Shown: positions 1 to 8,105, counted from the first letter of the stretch. The stretch: 64,000 nt of DNA from AC-32 sp963716865 (GCA_963716865.1 CAVQUF010000003.1:644451-708450); one strand, 5' to 3'. The notes: a model not told the origin generated them from the letters alone. Translations and numbers: made by a program.

Positions 1-1
1 C

Positions 2-643
2 GCCGTCGTGCTGATGGCGACGGCGCTCGCGCTCATCTTCTTCTACGCGCCGCTGGACGCGGATCAGGGGCTCTCGCAGAAGATCTTCTACATCCACGTC
101 CCGATCGCCCTGACCGCGTACGCCTGCTTCGCCTGGGGTGCGGCGAAGGCGTTCCTGCACCTCTGGAAGCGGCCTCCGGGAGCCGATCTCGAGAGCTACG
201 CGGCGATCCACCAGGGCGTGATCTTCGGCGCTCTGACGCTCGTGACGGGCTCGATCTGGGCGCGGGTCTCCTGGGGGATCTGGTGGACGTGGAGCTCGAA
301 CCAGCTGGTCACGTTCCTGATCCTGTTCCTGTTCTACGCGGCGTACTTCATGCTGCGCTACTCGGTCGAGCCGGGGCCGGCCCGGGCGAACATGTGCGCG
401 GTCTACGCGCTGTTCGGCGTCGTGCTGATCCCGGTCAGCTGGCTCTCGATCCGGCTCGCGAACGACTACATCCACCCGACCGTGTTCACGCGTCATGGGC
501 CGCAGATGTCCGGCTCGATGTTCCTCGCCTTCTGCGTCTCGTGGGCCGCCCTGCTGGCGCTGGCCGGGACGATGTACCGCGTCGAGCTGGCGGGGAAGCG
601 GCTGGACGAGAGCCTGCGCGAGCTGCGGGAGATTTTGGCATGA
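2..643 (+). CDS. ccmC: Cytochrome c maturation heme-handling protein CcmC/CcsA family (5' partial)
   Basis: Integral membrane protein that presents heme for cytochrome c maturation. The frame is open to the window edge; the first possible start is GTG at 8, but the first membrane segment looks cut short, so the gene probably begins outside. About six hydrophobic segments are visible. The family tryptophan-rich heme motif is present near residues 89-95 (WGIWWTW), and the YIHVP motif near residue 28 fits the conserved periplasmic loop of CcmC. It is followed by a CcmD-like gene, as in ccm clusters. The stop codon merges into a perfect inverted repeat at 642-663. The fold family is clear; whether it is CcmC or a CcsA relative is less certain because the N-terminus is missing. 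Confidence 0.85.
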   Translation, partial: AVVLMATALALIFFYAPLDADQGLSQKIFYIHVPIALTAYACFAWGAAKAFLHLWKRPPGADLESYAAIHQGVIFGALTLVTGSIWARVSWGIWWTWSSNQLVTFLILFLFYAAYFMLRYSVEPGPARANMCAVYALFGVVLIPVSWLSIRLANDYIHPTVFTRHGPQMSGSMFLAFCVSWAALLALAGTMYRVELAGKRLDESLRELREILA

Positions 644-703
644 GACGACGCTTGCGTCGTCTCTTTCAGGCCGGGCGGGCTCTGCCCGTTCGGCCGTCTA
701 AGC
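641..703 (+). repeat. Intergenic repeat family 1, copy A (two tandem hairpins)
   Basis: A perfect inverted repeat (GAGACGACGC / GCGTCGTCTC, 2-nt loop, 642-663) is followed by a second hairpin CGGGC...GCCCG and the tail GGCCGTCTAAGCT. The same order (GCTTGCG hairpin, CTCTGCC hairpin, GGCCGTC tail) recurs at 2690-2757 and, inverted, at 46062-46122. Confidence 0.6.
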
Positions 704-740
704 TGACCGGTCGACACCTTCTCCGTCAGAAGGTAGATCG

Positions 741-926
741 ATGAGCGCGTCTGAGAAGTACGTGGCCGCGGCGTACCTCGTCGTGTTCGTTGCGGTGCTG
801 GTGTGGGTCGCGATCATCGCGGCGAAGCTAGCGCGGTTGGAGCGGGACGCCGGTGAGCTGACCGAGCTGGCGCGACGGCGGAACGAGCGGGAGCCCGAGC
901 CCGAGCGCGACGAAGTCGGCGTTTAG
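741..926 (+). CDS. CcmD-like small membrane protein
   Basis: This 61-residue protein has one hydrophobic segment (about residues 8-28) and a charged, Arg/Glu-rich cytoplasmic tail, the architecture of CcmD, which in other bacteria helps release holo-CcmE from the CcmABC complex. Assignment rests on size, topology and position just after ccmC rather than on a diagnostic motif. AGAAGG lies 7 nt before the ATG and is paired in a small hairpin (CCTTCT / AGAAGG, about 717-733), which could limit initiation. It is separated from ccmC by repeat copy A. It could also be an unrelated single-pass protein. Confidence 0.6.
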   Translation: MSASEKYVAAAYLVVFVAVLVWVAIIAAKLARLERDAGELTELARRRNEREPEPERDEVGV

Positions 927-1089
927 TGCCTCATCCAGCAATACATGCCGGCTTCTGGCCCGCGATCACACGGCGCCAGAGCCCACCCTTGCCCTTAGCA
1001 AGGCAGCCCAGCCTTGCTGCGGACAAGTGCGGCCTCTGGCTTGGTGCTCGCGACCCAGAAACTCGGCGGCATTACTGGACGCGGCACTA
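927..1089. other. Non-coding gap before hemC with an 8-bp inverted repeat
   Basis: No convincing gene. The main structure is a perfect inverted repeat AGCAAGGC / GCCTTGCT with a 6-nt loop at about 998-1019. It has no T-run, so it may be a weak terminator or a leader structure of hemC. Confidence 0.4.
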
Positions 1090-1917
1090 GTGCTGCTGCG
1101 GGTCGGCTCCCGCGGCTCGCGCCTCGCGCTGGTTCAGGCGGAGCTGGCCGCTTCCCGGTTGCGGCGGCCGGGGGTCGAGATCGCGCTGGTCCCGATCACG
1201 ACGGCCGGTGACCGCGACCGCTCGAAGCCGTTCGGCGAGATCGGGGCCCGCGGGGTGTTCGTCAAGGAGATCGAGGAGGCGCTGCTCGAGCGACGGATCG
1301 ACGTGGCAGTCCACTCGGCGAAGGACATGACCTCGTCGGACACGGACGGGCTGGTCGTCGGCGCGTACCTGGCCCGGGAGGACGCGCGCGACGCTCTGTG
1401 CGGGGCCTCGGAGCTCCGGCCGGGGATGCGCGTGGGGACCGCGTCGGTGCGGCGGCAGGCGCAGCTGCTGGCGCTGGAGCCGAAGCTCTCGGTCGAGCCG
1501 CTGCGCGGGAACGTCGAGACGCGGCTGCGCAAGCGCGGAGAGCGGGGGCTGGACGCGGTCGTGCTCGCGGCTTGCGGGCTGGATCGGCTCGGGCTGGGCG
1601 CGGAGATCGGGCGACGGCTTTCGGCCGAGGAGATGCTTCCCGAGGCCGGCCAGGGCGCGCTCGCGCTGCAGGTGCGCGGCGGCGAGGAGGCGGTGGTGGC
1701 CGGGGTGGACGATGAGGAGACACGCCGGCGGGTCGAGGCCGAGCGCGCGTGCGTCTTCGCGCTCGGAGGCGGCTGCCTGGCCCCGGTGGCGGCCCATCAC
1801 GACGGGGAGACGCTGACCGCGCTTGTGGCGGCCGAGGACGGCAGCTGGGTCGAACGGCGGAGCGGCGTCGATCCAGCCGCGCTCGCAGAGGAGCTCGTCC
1901 CCCTTGTCGGCTCGTGA
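1090..1917 (+). CDS. hemC: Porphobilinogen deaminase (hydroxymethylbilane synthase)
   Basis: Joins four porphobilinogen units into hydroxymethylbilane in heme synthesis; cytosolic. The frame opens further upstream, but conserved sequence starts at GTG 1090 (LLRVGSRGSRLAL), giving 275 residues, slightly shorter than the usual 300-310 because the C-terminal domain is compact. Seen: the active-site stretch VHSAKDM around residue 70, the GTASVRRQAQL anion-binding segment, and the dipyrromethane cofactor cysteine in LGGGCLAPVA (about Cys229). It is followed by hemD. The hemA gene usually found nearby is absent; ccm genes lie upstream instead. Family assignment is firm. Confidence 0.95.
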   Translation: MLLRVGSRGSRLALVQAELAASRLRRPGVEIALVPITTAGDRDRSKPFGEIGARGVFVKEIEEALLERRIDVAVHSAKDMTSSDTDGLVVGAYLAREDARDALCGASELRPGMRVGTASVRRQAQLLALEPKLSVEPLRGNVETRLRKRGERGLDAVVLAACGLDRLGLGAEIGRRLSAEEMLPEAGQGALALQVRGGEEAVVAGVDDEETRRRVEAERACVFALGGGCLAPVAAHHDGETLTALVAAEDGSWVERRSGVDPAALAEELVPLVGS

Positions 1918-2009
1918 CCGCGGCGTCACACAATCGGCACGAATTTGGCGCAAACGCGTGTGCTCTTGACCGCTACCGTGAGTAGTCCCCGGGTGGGTGG
2001 GGGTTAGGG

Positions 2010-2690
2010 ATGGGTCCCGCCGATCGGCGCCTGCGCGTGATCGTCACGCGGCCGCGCGAGCAGGCCGCGCCGCTCGCCGAGCGGCTCGAGGCGCTCGGGC
2101 TCGACGTCGTGCTCTGCCCGCTGCTCGAGCTCGAGCCGACCGGTCCCGACGAGATCGACGTCTCCGGCTACGACTGGCTCGTCGTCACGAGCCCACGCGG
2201 AGCCAGCGAGCTCGCAGGCCGCCGCCGCGGCGACCTCCCCCGCGTGGCGGCGATCGGCCCGGGAACGGCCGCGACGCTTCGAGAGCACGGGATCGAGCCG
2301 GCGCTCGTGTCCCGGGTGTCGACTCAGGAGGGGCTTGTCGCCGAGCTCCTGCCGAGGCCCGGCCGGGTTCTCTTCGCGGGCGCCGCGGACGCGCGTCCGT
2401 ACCTCGCCGAGGCGCTCGGGGCTGACACCGTCGCGTTGTACCGGACGCGCGAGCTCCACCCGGCCGCTCCGCCCGACGGTGACCTCGTCGTCCTCGCCTC
2501 CGCGTCGGCGGCTCGGGCGCTCGCGGCTCTCGAGCTGGACCTTCCCGCGGTCTCGATCGGCCCGGAGACGACCCGCGAGGCGAGTGCTCACGGAATCCGA
2601 GTGGTCGCCGAGGCCGAGCGGCACGACCTCGACGGCCTCGTGGACGCCGTCGCGGGCGCAGCACGTGTGCCCGATTCCGGCATCTCCTGA
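2010..2690 (+). CDS. hemD: Uroporphyrinogen-III synthase
   Basis: Cyclises and inverts ring D of hydroxymethylbilane to give uroporphyrinogen III. The 226-residue protein matches the two-domain HemD fold: RVIVTRPREQA at the start, LVVTSPRGASEL near residue 55, a middle AAIGPGTAATLREHGI motif, and a C-terminal VSIGPETTREASAHGI repeat of that motif. HemD sequences are very divergent, so these paired motifs plus the position after hemC carry the call. A purine-rich stretch (GGGGGTTAGGG) immediately precedes the ATG and can serve as ribosome binding site. The 92-nt gap after hemC contains TTGACC and TACCGT boxes with poor spacing, so independent transcription is only possible. Confidence 0.9.
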   Translation: MGPADRRLRVIVTRPREQAAPLAERLEALGLDVVLCPLLELEPTGPDEIDVSGYDWLVVTSPRGASELAGRRRGDLPRVAAIGPGTAATLREHGIEPALVSRVSTQEGLVAELLPRPGRVLFAGAADARPYLAEALGADTVALYRTRELHPAAPPDGDLVVLASASAARALAALELDLPAVSIGPETTREASAHGIRVVAEAERHDLDGLVDAVAGAARVPDSGIS

Positions 2691-2757
2691 GGCGCTCGCT
2701 TGCGACGCCGACCAGAGAGGCGGTGCCGGCTCTGCCGGTGCGGCCGTCTTCTAGGCT
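2690..2757 (+). repeat. Intergenic repeat family 1, copy B
   Basis: Lies between hemD and the SAM hydrolase gene. Order of elements: GGCGCTCGCTTGCGACGCC hairpin, a spacer, GTGCCGGCTCTGCCGGTGC hairpin, then GGCCGTCTTCTAGGCT. Nearly identical in layout to the inverted copy at 46062-46122. The TAGGCT at its end doubles as the -10 box of the next gene. Confidence 0.65.
2752..2757 (+). promoter_or_regulatory. -10 element of a leaderless promoter (TAGGCT)
   Basis: TAGGCT ends 6 nt before the GTG at 2764; part of a pattern seen at many genes in this window. Confidence 0.6.
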
Positions 2758-2763
2758 CTCCCT

Positions 2764-3570
2764 GTGTTCATCACGTTCCTGTCCGACTTCGGGCTTCAGG
2801 ACGATTTCGTCGGCACGTGCCACGGCGTGATGAAGCGGATCGCTCCCGAAGCGCACGTCATCGACATCACGCACGGGATCCCGCCGCAGCACGTTCTCCA
2901 GGGCGCGCTCGTGTTGCGCGACACGCTCCCGTACATGCCGGAGGGCGTCCACCTGGCGGTCGTCGATCCCGGCGTCGGCGGCCACCGCCGGGCGCTCGCG
3001 CTCCGGACAGGAGAGGGGCGCCTCCTCGTCGGCCCCGACAACGGGCTGATCCTGCCCGCGGCCGACAGCCTCGGCGGGGTCGAGATCGCGCACGAGCTCG
3101 CGAACCCGGAGTACGCGCTCGACACGGTCTCTCGCACCTTCCACGGGCGCGACCTCTTCGCCCCTGCCGCGGCGCACCTGGCCTGTGGTGTCGCTCTCGA
3201 AGAGCTGGGCCCCCCGGTCGACCCGCAGGCTCTTGTCCAGCTGGAGATGCCGGAGCCGGAGATCGGTCACAACCGCATCAACGCGACCGCGCTCTACGTC
3301 GACCAGTTCGGCAACGTGCGGCTCAACCTGACCCGGAAGCAGCTTGAGGAAGCGGACGTGCTTCCGGGCGTCACGGTCGAGCTGGAGCTTGCGTTCGAGC
3401 GTTACTACGCAGTGGCTGCGCGCACATTCGCGGACGCCGCGCCGGGCGACATCATCCTCTACGAGGACGCCTACCGGAACGTGGCGGTCGCGATCCGCGG
3501 CGGCAACGCGGCAGAGCTGTTCGGCGTCGCTGCGGGGCAGGAGGTGCGGATCCATCTGAGGTCGCCGTGA
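2764..3570 (+). CDS. S-adenosyl-L-methionine hydrolase (SAM hydroxide adenosyltransferase, DUF62)
   Basis: Members of this family split SAM into adenosine and methionine with water as nucleophile. The N-terminus carries the hallmark LSDFGLQDDFVG, followed by DITHGIPPQ, VVDPGVGG and LLVGPDNGLI, and FHGRDLFAPAAA in the middle; the C-terminal beta domain contains DQFGNVRLNL. At 268 residues it is normal length. The GTG start is set by the conserved N-terminus and by the -10 box directly upstream. The next gene overlaps its stop by 4 nt (GTGA), so the two are probably one operon; both touch SAM chemistry. Confidence 0.9.
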   Translation: MFITFLSDFGLQDDFVGTCHGVMKRIAPEAHVIDITHGIPPQHVLQGALVLRDTLPYMPEGVHLAVVDPGVGGHRRALALRTGEGRLLVGPDNGLILPAADSLGGVEIAHELANPEYALDTVSRTFHGRDLFAPAAAHLACGVALEELGPPVDPQALVQLEMPEPEIGHNRINATALYVDQFGNVRLNLTRKQLEEADVLPGVTVELELAFERYYAVAARTFADAAPGDIILYEDAYRNVAVAIRGGNAAELFGVAAGQEVRIHLRSP

Positions 3571-4208
3571 AGCTCGGCAACCTCGAGCGCACCGTTGGTC
3601 GGCGCTTCGCCCGCGTCGTGACGAACGCCGTGGTCGCGCGGCCCCGGCTCTGGGGCCTGTTCCGGCGTCCCCTTCGTGCCCAGTTCGGCCGGATGGCGCC
3701 CCTATGGGATGGCATGCGGCGGCCGGACTCTCTTGCCCCGCTCGAGCGCGCTCTCGACTCGTTGCCCGAGGCTCCCAGGCACGTGCTCGATCTGGGAACG
3801 GGGACGGGCGCGGCCGCTTTCGTGATCGCGTCGCGTTTCCCGGAGGCCGATGTCGTCGGCGTCGATCTCGCCGAGGAGATGCTCGCCCAGGCCGAGGAGA
3901 ACACGCCGCCGGAGCTCGCGTCCCGCGTGCGCTTCCAGCCCGCCGACGCCGCACGCCTCCCGTTCGAGGACGGCTCGTTCGAGCTCGTCTCGCTCGCCAA
4001 CATGATCCCGTTCTTCGACGAGCTTGCCCGGGTCAGCGCGCCCGGTGCCTGGATCGTCCTCTCCTTCTCCGCCGGCCCGGAGACGCCGATCTGGGTGCCT
4101 CCGGAGCGGTTGCGGCGGGAGCTCGGGGAGCGCGGTTTCGGGGAATTTGCGGACTTTCAGGCGGGCCTCGGCACGGCGCTCCTTGCCCGCAAGGGCGAGC
4201 CGGTCTAG
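3567..4208 (+). CDS. Class I SAM-dependent methyltransferase
   Basis: A 213-residue soluble methyltransferase of unknown substrate. The SAM-binding motif I is clear (VLDLGTGTGAAAF, about residues 70-82), followed by VVGVDLAEEML (motif II acidic residue) and FQPADAARLPFEDGSFELVS, typical of the Methyltransf_11/25 group. The first 40 residues are basic and contain a helix that may lie at the membrane. It overlaps the SAM hydrolase by GTGA and is probably co-translated. A terminator-like hairpin follows at 4221-4261. Confidence 0.8.
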   Translation: MKLGNLERTVGRRFARVVTNAVVARPRLWGLFRRPLRAQFGRMAPLWDGMRRPDSLAPLERALDSLPEAPRHVLDLGTGTGAAAFVIASRFPEADVVGVDLAEEMLAQAEENTPPELASRVRFQPADAARLPFEDGSFELVSLANMIPFFDELARVSAPGAWIVLSFSAGPETPIWVPPERLRRELGERGFGEFADFQAGLGTALLARKGEPV

Positions 4209-4220
4209 CCTCTCTCGCAC

Positions 4221-4261
4221 AAGGACGTTCGCGGCGCGGTAGCACCGGCCCGGACGTCCTT
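4221..4261 (+). terminator. Terminator-like hairpin after the methyltransferase gene
   Basis: Perfect 8-bp arms AAGGACGT (4221-4228) and ACGTCCTT (4254-4261) close a GC-rich loop and are followed by CTTT. Confidence 0.6.
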
Positions 4262-4280
4262 CTTTCGCTGCCGACGCGGC

Positions 4281-4286
4281 TACACT
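4281..4286 (+). promoter_or_regulatory. -10 element upstream of tRNA-Phe (TACACT)
   Basis: TACACT ends 10 nt before the mature 5' end of the tRNA. No clear -35 box. Confidence 0.45.
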
Positions 4287-4296
4287 AGGCGGCCGC

Positions 4297-4369
4297 GGCG
4301 AGGTAGCTCAGTTGGTAGAGCACACGGCTGAAAACCGTGGTGTCGCCGGTTCGATTCCGGCCCTCGCCA
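4297..4369 (+). tRNA. tRNA-Phe (anticodon GAA)
   Basis: A complete cloverleaf of 73 nt: acceptor GGCGAGG pairs with CCTCGCC at the end, D-arm GCTC-AGTTGGTA-GAGC, anticodon stem CACGG/CCGTG with loop CTGAAAA giving anticodon GAA at 4330-4332, and T-arm with GGTTCGATTCC. The discriminator base is A (4369). The 3' CCA is not encoded and must be added by the CCA-adding enzyme. Confidence 0.97.
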
Positions 4370-4509
4370 TCCTCGTCGACTGACCTTCTAGCGACGAGCC
4401 GACGCTGGAAAGCCGGCATCGGCGGTCGAGTGCTCGTGGACTCGACGTCGGCGAGGCGAGGTCCTCTGTAGGCCCTCGGCGCCAACCCAGCCCGTTTAGC
4501 CTTGCGCGG
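4370..4509. other. Non-coding gap between tRNA-Phe and arginase
   Basis: No gene and no strong repeat seen. It ends in the -10 box of the arginase gene at 4497-4502. Confidence 0.4.
4497..4502 (+). promoter_or_regulatory. -10 element of a leaderless promoter (TAGCCT)
   Basis: TAGCCT ends 7 nt before the GTG of the arginase gene at 4510. Confidence 0.55.
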
Positions 4510-5421
4510 GTGGGCGGGCAGGCGGAACGGCGGGCGGTTGCGATCATCGGGGCCGCACTGGATCTCGGCGCGGGGCGGCGGGGCGTCGACATGGGTCCCT
4601 CGGCGATCCGCTACGCGGGGCTGAAGGCGCGGATCGAGCAGCTCGGACGGTGTTGTGAGGACTGGGGCAACGTCACCGCGGCGGTGGCGGAGGCGAGCGC
4701 GGTCGGCGACGAGCGCGCGCGCTTCCTGCTGCAGATCAAGGAGACGTGCGAGCGGATCGCCGACCTCGTCGTGCGCGCGACGGACGAGGGCTTCCTGCCG
4801 CTGGTCCTCGGAGGCGACCACTCGGTCGCGCTGGGCACCCTGGGAGGGCTCGCCCGCGTGAAGGGCCCCGGCGGGGTGCTCTGGCTGGACGCGCACGGCG
4901 ACCTCAACCGCCCCGAGACCACGCCCAGCGGCAACGTCCACGGAATGCCGCTGGCCGCCGCTCTCGGGAAAGCCGGCCCGGAGTTCGAGAGCGACGCCTT
5001 CCGGCTTCCCGCGATCGATCCGGCGCGGGTGGCGCTGGTCGGCGTGCGTTCGCTCGACGAGGCCGAGCGCGAGCTGCTCGCCACGCTCGACGCCCGGGTC
5101 TACACGATGAGCGACCTGGACCGGCTCGGGGTCGAGCCTGTCATGCGAGAGGCACTCGAGCACGTTGCGGGCGACGGGTTCGTGCATGTGAGCCTCGACA
5201 TGGACGTGCTCGATCCCGACGTGGCGCCGGGCGTCGGCACGCCGGTCCGGGGAGGGCTCTCGTACCGCGAGGCGCACCTCGCGATGGAGCTCGTGGCCGA
5301 GTCGGGCCTGGCCGGCTCGCTCGAGGTGGTCGAGGTGAACCCGATCCTCGACCGCGAGAGCGAGACCGCGAAGCTGGCGGTCGAGCTGGTCGCGAGCGCC
5401 CTGGGCGCGCGCATTTTGTGA
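4510..5421 (+). CDS. rocF: Arginase family protein (probable arginase)
   Basis: Predicted dinuclear manganese hydrolase that converts arginine to ornithine and urea. The metal-binding signatures are complete: GGDHS (about residues 101-105), DAHGDLN (about 127-133) and SLDMDVLDP (about 234-242), with the histidine of SGNVHGMP between. The N-terminus (GAALDLGAGRRGVDMGPSAIR) is the classic arginase opening, and NPILD near the C-terminus is also typical. At 303 residues the length is normal. The GTG start is supported by the leaderless promoter just upstream. No arginine transport or ornithine genes are adjacent. Agmatinase is the main alternative, but the N-terminal motif favours arginase. Confidence 0.9.
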   Translation: MGGQAERRAVAIIGAALDLGAGRRGVDMGPSAIRYAGLKARIEQLGRCCEDWGNVTAAVAEASAVGDERARFLLQIKETCERIADLVVRATDEGFLPLVLGGDHSVALGTLGGLARVKGPGGVLWLDAHGDLNRPETTPSGNVHGMPLAAALGKAGPEFESDAFRLPAIDPARVALVGVRSLDEAERELLATLDARVYTMSDLDRLGVEPVMREALEHVAGDGFVHVSLDMDVLDPDVAPGVGTPVRGGLSYREAHLAMELVAESGLAGSLEVVEVNPILDRESETAKLAVELVASALGARIL

Positions 5422-5473
5422 CATTTCTCCGCGCCCGATGTATGAGCCCCCGGGGGACCCCCGTGTGGTCCTT

Positions 5474-5517
5474 CCCCCGCTGACGAGCGTAGCCGCGAAA
5501 CCGTTACGCGTGTGAGA
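5474..5517 (+). repeat. Intergenic repeat family 2, copy 1
   Basis: CCCCCGCTGACGAGCGTAG followed by CGCGAAACCGTTACGCGTGTGAGAC sits between the convergent arginase and hydrolase genes. Related copies are near 8839-8886 (inverted), 12685-12733 and 19244-19292. Confidence 0.5.
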
Positions 5518-6298
5518 CGGCTCTGTCGCGGTTCAGGAACTTGTCGACGGCGTCGGCGGTCTCCTCGTAGGCGTCCCAGTAGACGACGTGACCGCCCGGC
5601 ACCTCGACGACCTCGAGCCGATCGCCGAGCCGCTCGACGTACTCTGCGAGCTGGTCCTCGCGGACAAGCCCGAACTCGGACGCGTGCACGAGCAGCGACG
5701 GCGTGGGCAGGACGGTCGGCGGCGGCGGCTCGGTGCAGAGCTCGCTGTAGGCCGTGACGACCGCCGCGCGCGAGTAGCGCCAGCGAAGTCCGTCCGGAAA
5801 CCGCTCCAGGTGCTCGAGCGCCTCCTCCTCGACGAACTCCCGGGGGGTCCGGGTTGCGGTCAGGAGCTTCGCCTCGATCGCATCCTCCGCGGTGTCGAAG
5901 CGCTGGTCCTTTGCCGTCTCCTCGGCGAAGTCGCGGCCCACGTGGGGAAGGAGGTGGATGGCCGGATCGAGGAGCGCGGCTCGCTCCACGAGCTCCGGCG
6001 CGACCGCGCAAAGCTCGAGAACCAGGCGTCCGCCGAAGCTGTGCCCGATCCACGCTGCCCGCTCCACGTCCGCCTCGACAAGCGTCTCGAGCACGTCGTC
6101 GACGTGAGTCGCGATGCTCCACGGCGGCTCCCAGTCGGAGTACCCGTGCCCGCGGAGGTCGGGCGCGAGCACGCGGAAACGACGGGCAAGGTGATCCTCG
6201 GCCAGGCGGCGGAAACGGCGTCCGTGCGTTGAGACTCCGTGCAGGCAGACGACGGGGGGAGCGTCACGGTCTCCCCACTCGTGGAGGTGCAGCCGCAT
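5504..6298 (-). CDS. Alpha/beta hydrolase
   Basis: A 264-residue alpha/beta-hydrolase-fold enzyme, substrate unknown. Oxyanion-hole motif HGVSTHGRRF is near residue 20, the nucleophile elbow GHSFGG near residue 94, an acidic residue follows strand 7 (VHASEFG region), and the catalytic histidine is in VPGGHVVYWD near the C-terminus. The ATG overlaps the stop of the Etf fusion gene (TGATG), so it is translated from the same message. This coupling suggests the two share a pathway, perhaps breakdown of an acyl or ester compound, but that is inference. Epoxide hydrolases, haloperoxidases and thioesterases share these motifs. Confidence 0.8.
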   Translation of the reverse strand: MRLHLHEWGDRDAPPVVCLHGVSTHGRRFRRLAEDHLARRFRVLAPDLRGHGYSDWEPPWSIATHVDDVLETLVEADVERAAWIGHSFGGRLVLELCAVAPELVERAALLDPAIHLLPHVGRDFAEETAKDQRFDTAEDAIEAKLLTATRTPREFVEEEALEHLERFPDGLRWRYSRAAVVTAYSELCTEPPPPTVLPTPSLLVHASEFGLVREDQLAEYVERLGDRLEVVEVPGGHVVYWDAYEETADAVDKFLNRDRAVSHA

Positions 6299-8085
6299 CA
6301 GGGTGCGGCAGAGAGCGTCGCGACGAACGGCGCCAGCGTCTCGTGCCAGTCGCCGGTCAGGAAGACGTCCGCGGCGTCGTCGTCCGCCTCGGCTCTCACA
6401 GCGACGAGCACGTCGGCCTTGACCGACGCGGCCGCATGCTCGTAGCCGGCCTCCGTCTCGACTCCGATGTAGAGGCGCGGGGCGACTGCCCGGCCGAGCA
6501 GGCCGAGTTGGCGGCCCGGCGACACGAGCCCGGCCTCACGCGCGGCCCGGTCACCGCCGAGCGCAGCGCCGAGGCCGCCCGCCAGCTGTCGCAGGTCGTC
6601 GAGGCCTGCGGTTCCGACGCTCGCTCCTGCGGCCAGCACTACATCGGCCTCGTCAAGGTCGAACCCCCGCTCCGAGGCGCCGCGCTCGATCAACCGCGAG
6701 CCGGGTTCTGGCAGGTCGCCGAGCGCGAGCGCCCGGTACTCGACGTTCGAGTCGCGGGGCTCGAGCGGCTCGAACATCCTCGGCCTCACGGTCGCGAGCT
6801 GGGGCGTCGTCGCTCCCATGATCACCGACACGATGTTGCCCCCGTACGCGGGCTTGAACTGGATCAGTCGGCCGGCGCGGTCGATCCCGAGGTCGACGCA
6901 GTCTCCGGTCATCCCGAGCTCGAGCGCGCCCGCGGCGCGGGGGCCGTAGTCGCGACCCCGGCTCGTCGCCGGGATCAGGAGGGCGTGGGGTTGTTCGAGC
7001 TCGAGCACCCTCCGGAGCGCGTCGGCCCAGACCGAGGGCTCGTACTGAGCGAGGCGCGGGTCGTCGACGGTCGCGACCACCTCTGCGCCGTGCCGTGCCG
7101 CCTCGCGGGCGGCCGTGTCCAGGTCGTGCCCCAGCACGAGAGCGACGTTGGCCCCGCCGAGCTTGCCTGCGAGCTCGCGGCCCTTGGCCAGGAGCTCGAG
7201 CGAGACCCGCGCGGGCCGGCCGTCGAGGAGCTCGACCACCGACCAGCAGTCGTACGCGTGGCCCGGCTTCTCCCCTAGACGCTCGGGTTTATCCCAGACG
7301 GAGGCAGGTCGCGGACGCTCGGCGAGCAGCGCTCGAACTCGCTCCGCCGCCTGGACCGGGTCCGAGAAGCTCTCTCTGGCTCGCTCAGGCGTAACGTCGC
7401 GGACGGCGAGGACGCGCGTCGGCGACCCGGACTGGCCGAAGCGCTTGTCGTTCGGCCGCGCGTCGGCCGCGAGATCCGCGGCGGTCCAGACGGCGATCCG
7501 GCCGTCACCGCTCTCGACCGGGTCGACGTCGATCTGCGCACCCTGCGGCGGCAGCGCGACCGAGCAGAGGGCCGGCAGGCTCAGCTCGTACACCTCCTCG
7601 CCCTCGTCGCCGAGCCGCCGTGCTCGCAGTGTTCCATCGCTCGCCTCCAACGAGAGGACGCTCGTCACCTGCGGCAGGTCGAGGAAGGCTGCGACCTCGG
7701 CGGGCACCTGCCACGTTTCCGAGTCGAGCGACTTGCGGCCGCAGAGGACGAGGTCCGCGCCTTCCTTTCCAATCGCCAACGCGAGCGCCCGGGATGTCCC
7801 GAGCGCGTCTGCGAGAGCGAAGAGCCGGTCGGAGAGGTGGATGCAGCGGTCGGCGCCCAGCGCCAGCGCTTCACGGAGGGCTTCCTCGGCCGGCGGTGGG
7901 CCCATCGTCATCGCGATCACCTCGCCGCCGTGCTCGTCACGCAGACGGGCCGCGTGGGCGACGGCGTAGGCGTCGAAGCGGCTCAACTCGAGCGGGACGC
8001 CCTCCCGCACGAGCGACTTCGTCTCCTCGTCGAAGCGAATCGCGTCGCCCCGGGGCACCTGCTTGACGAGGCAGACGATCTTCAC
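6298..8085 (-). CDS. Single-chain electron transfer flavoprotein: EtfB-EtfA fusion
   Basis: One 595-residue chain carries both ETF subunits. Residues about 1-255 match EtfB (MKIVCLVKQVP start, the GCALGAD-like ALALGADRCIHL, and a modified AMP loop CGRKSLDSETWQVPAEVA). Residues about 290-595 match EtfA, including domain I (IPATSRGRDYGPRAAG, KPAYGGNIVSVI, RPRMFEP). The FAD-binding domain is poorly kept: the usual GQTGK reads GLLGR, the GISGAIQH stretch reads VETEAGYEH, and INKD reads VRAEAD. The fold is recognisable, but normal FAD binding is doubtful. GTG 8085 is preceded by a leaderless -10 box. Probably an operon with the alpha/beta hydrolase. Normal ETFs are two genes, so this is unusual. 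Confidence 0.85.
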   Translation of the reverse strand: MKIVCLVKQVPRGDAIRFDEETKSLVREGVPLELSRFDAYAVAHAARLRDEHGGEVIAMTMGPPPAEEALREALALGADRCIHLSDRLFALADALGTSRALALAIGKEGADLVLCGRKSLDSETWQVPAEVAAFLDLPQVTSVLSLEASDGTLRARRLGDEGEEVYELSLPALCSVALPPQGAQIDVDPVESGDGRIAVWTAADLAADARPNDKRFGQSGSPTRVLAVRDVTPERARESFSDPVQAAERVRALLAERPRPASVWDKPERLGEKPGHAYDCWSVVELLDGRPARVSLELLAKGRELAGKLGGANVALVLGHDLDTAAREAARHGAEVVATVDDPRLAQYEPSVWADALRRVLELEQPHALLIPATSRGRDYGPRAAGALELGMTGDCVDLGIDRAGRLIQFKPAYGGNIVSVIMGATTPQLATVRPRMFEPLEPRDSNVEYRALALGDLPEPGSRLIERGASERGFDLDEADVVLAAGASVGTAGLDDLRQLAGGLGAALGGDRAAREAGLVSPGRQLGLLGRAVAPRLYIGVETEAGYEHAAASVKADVLVAVRAEADDDAADVFLTGDWHETLAPFVATLSAAP

Positions 8086-8092
8086 CTCGGTG

Positions 8093-8098
8093 AGACTA
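8093..8098 (-). promoter_or_regulatory. -10 element (TAGTCT) of the Etf fusion gene
   Basis: On the minus strand TAGTCT ends 7 nt before GTG 8085. On the plus strand the overlapping GAGACT (8092-8097) sits 8 nt before the GTG of the divergent phosphodiesterase gene, so the two promoters share bases. Confidence 0.55.
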
Positions 8099-8105
8099 CC
8101 CGGCC

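Noticed and set aside
4285..5424. Minus-strand frame across tRNA-Phe and arginase
   Set aside because: Passes through the tRNA and is the antisense shadow of arginase.
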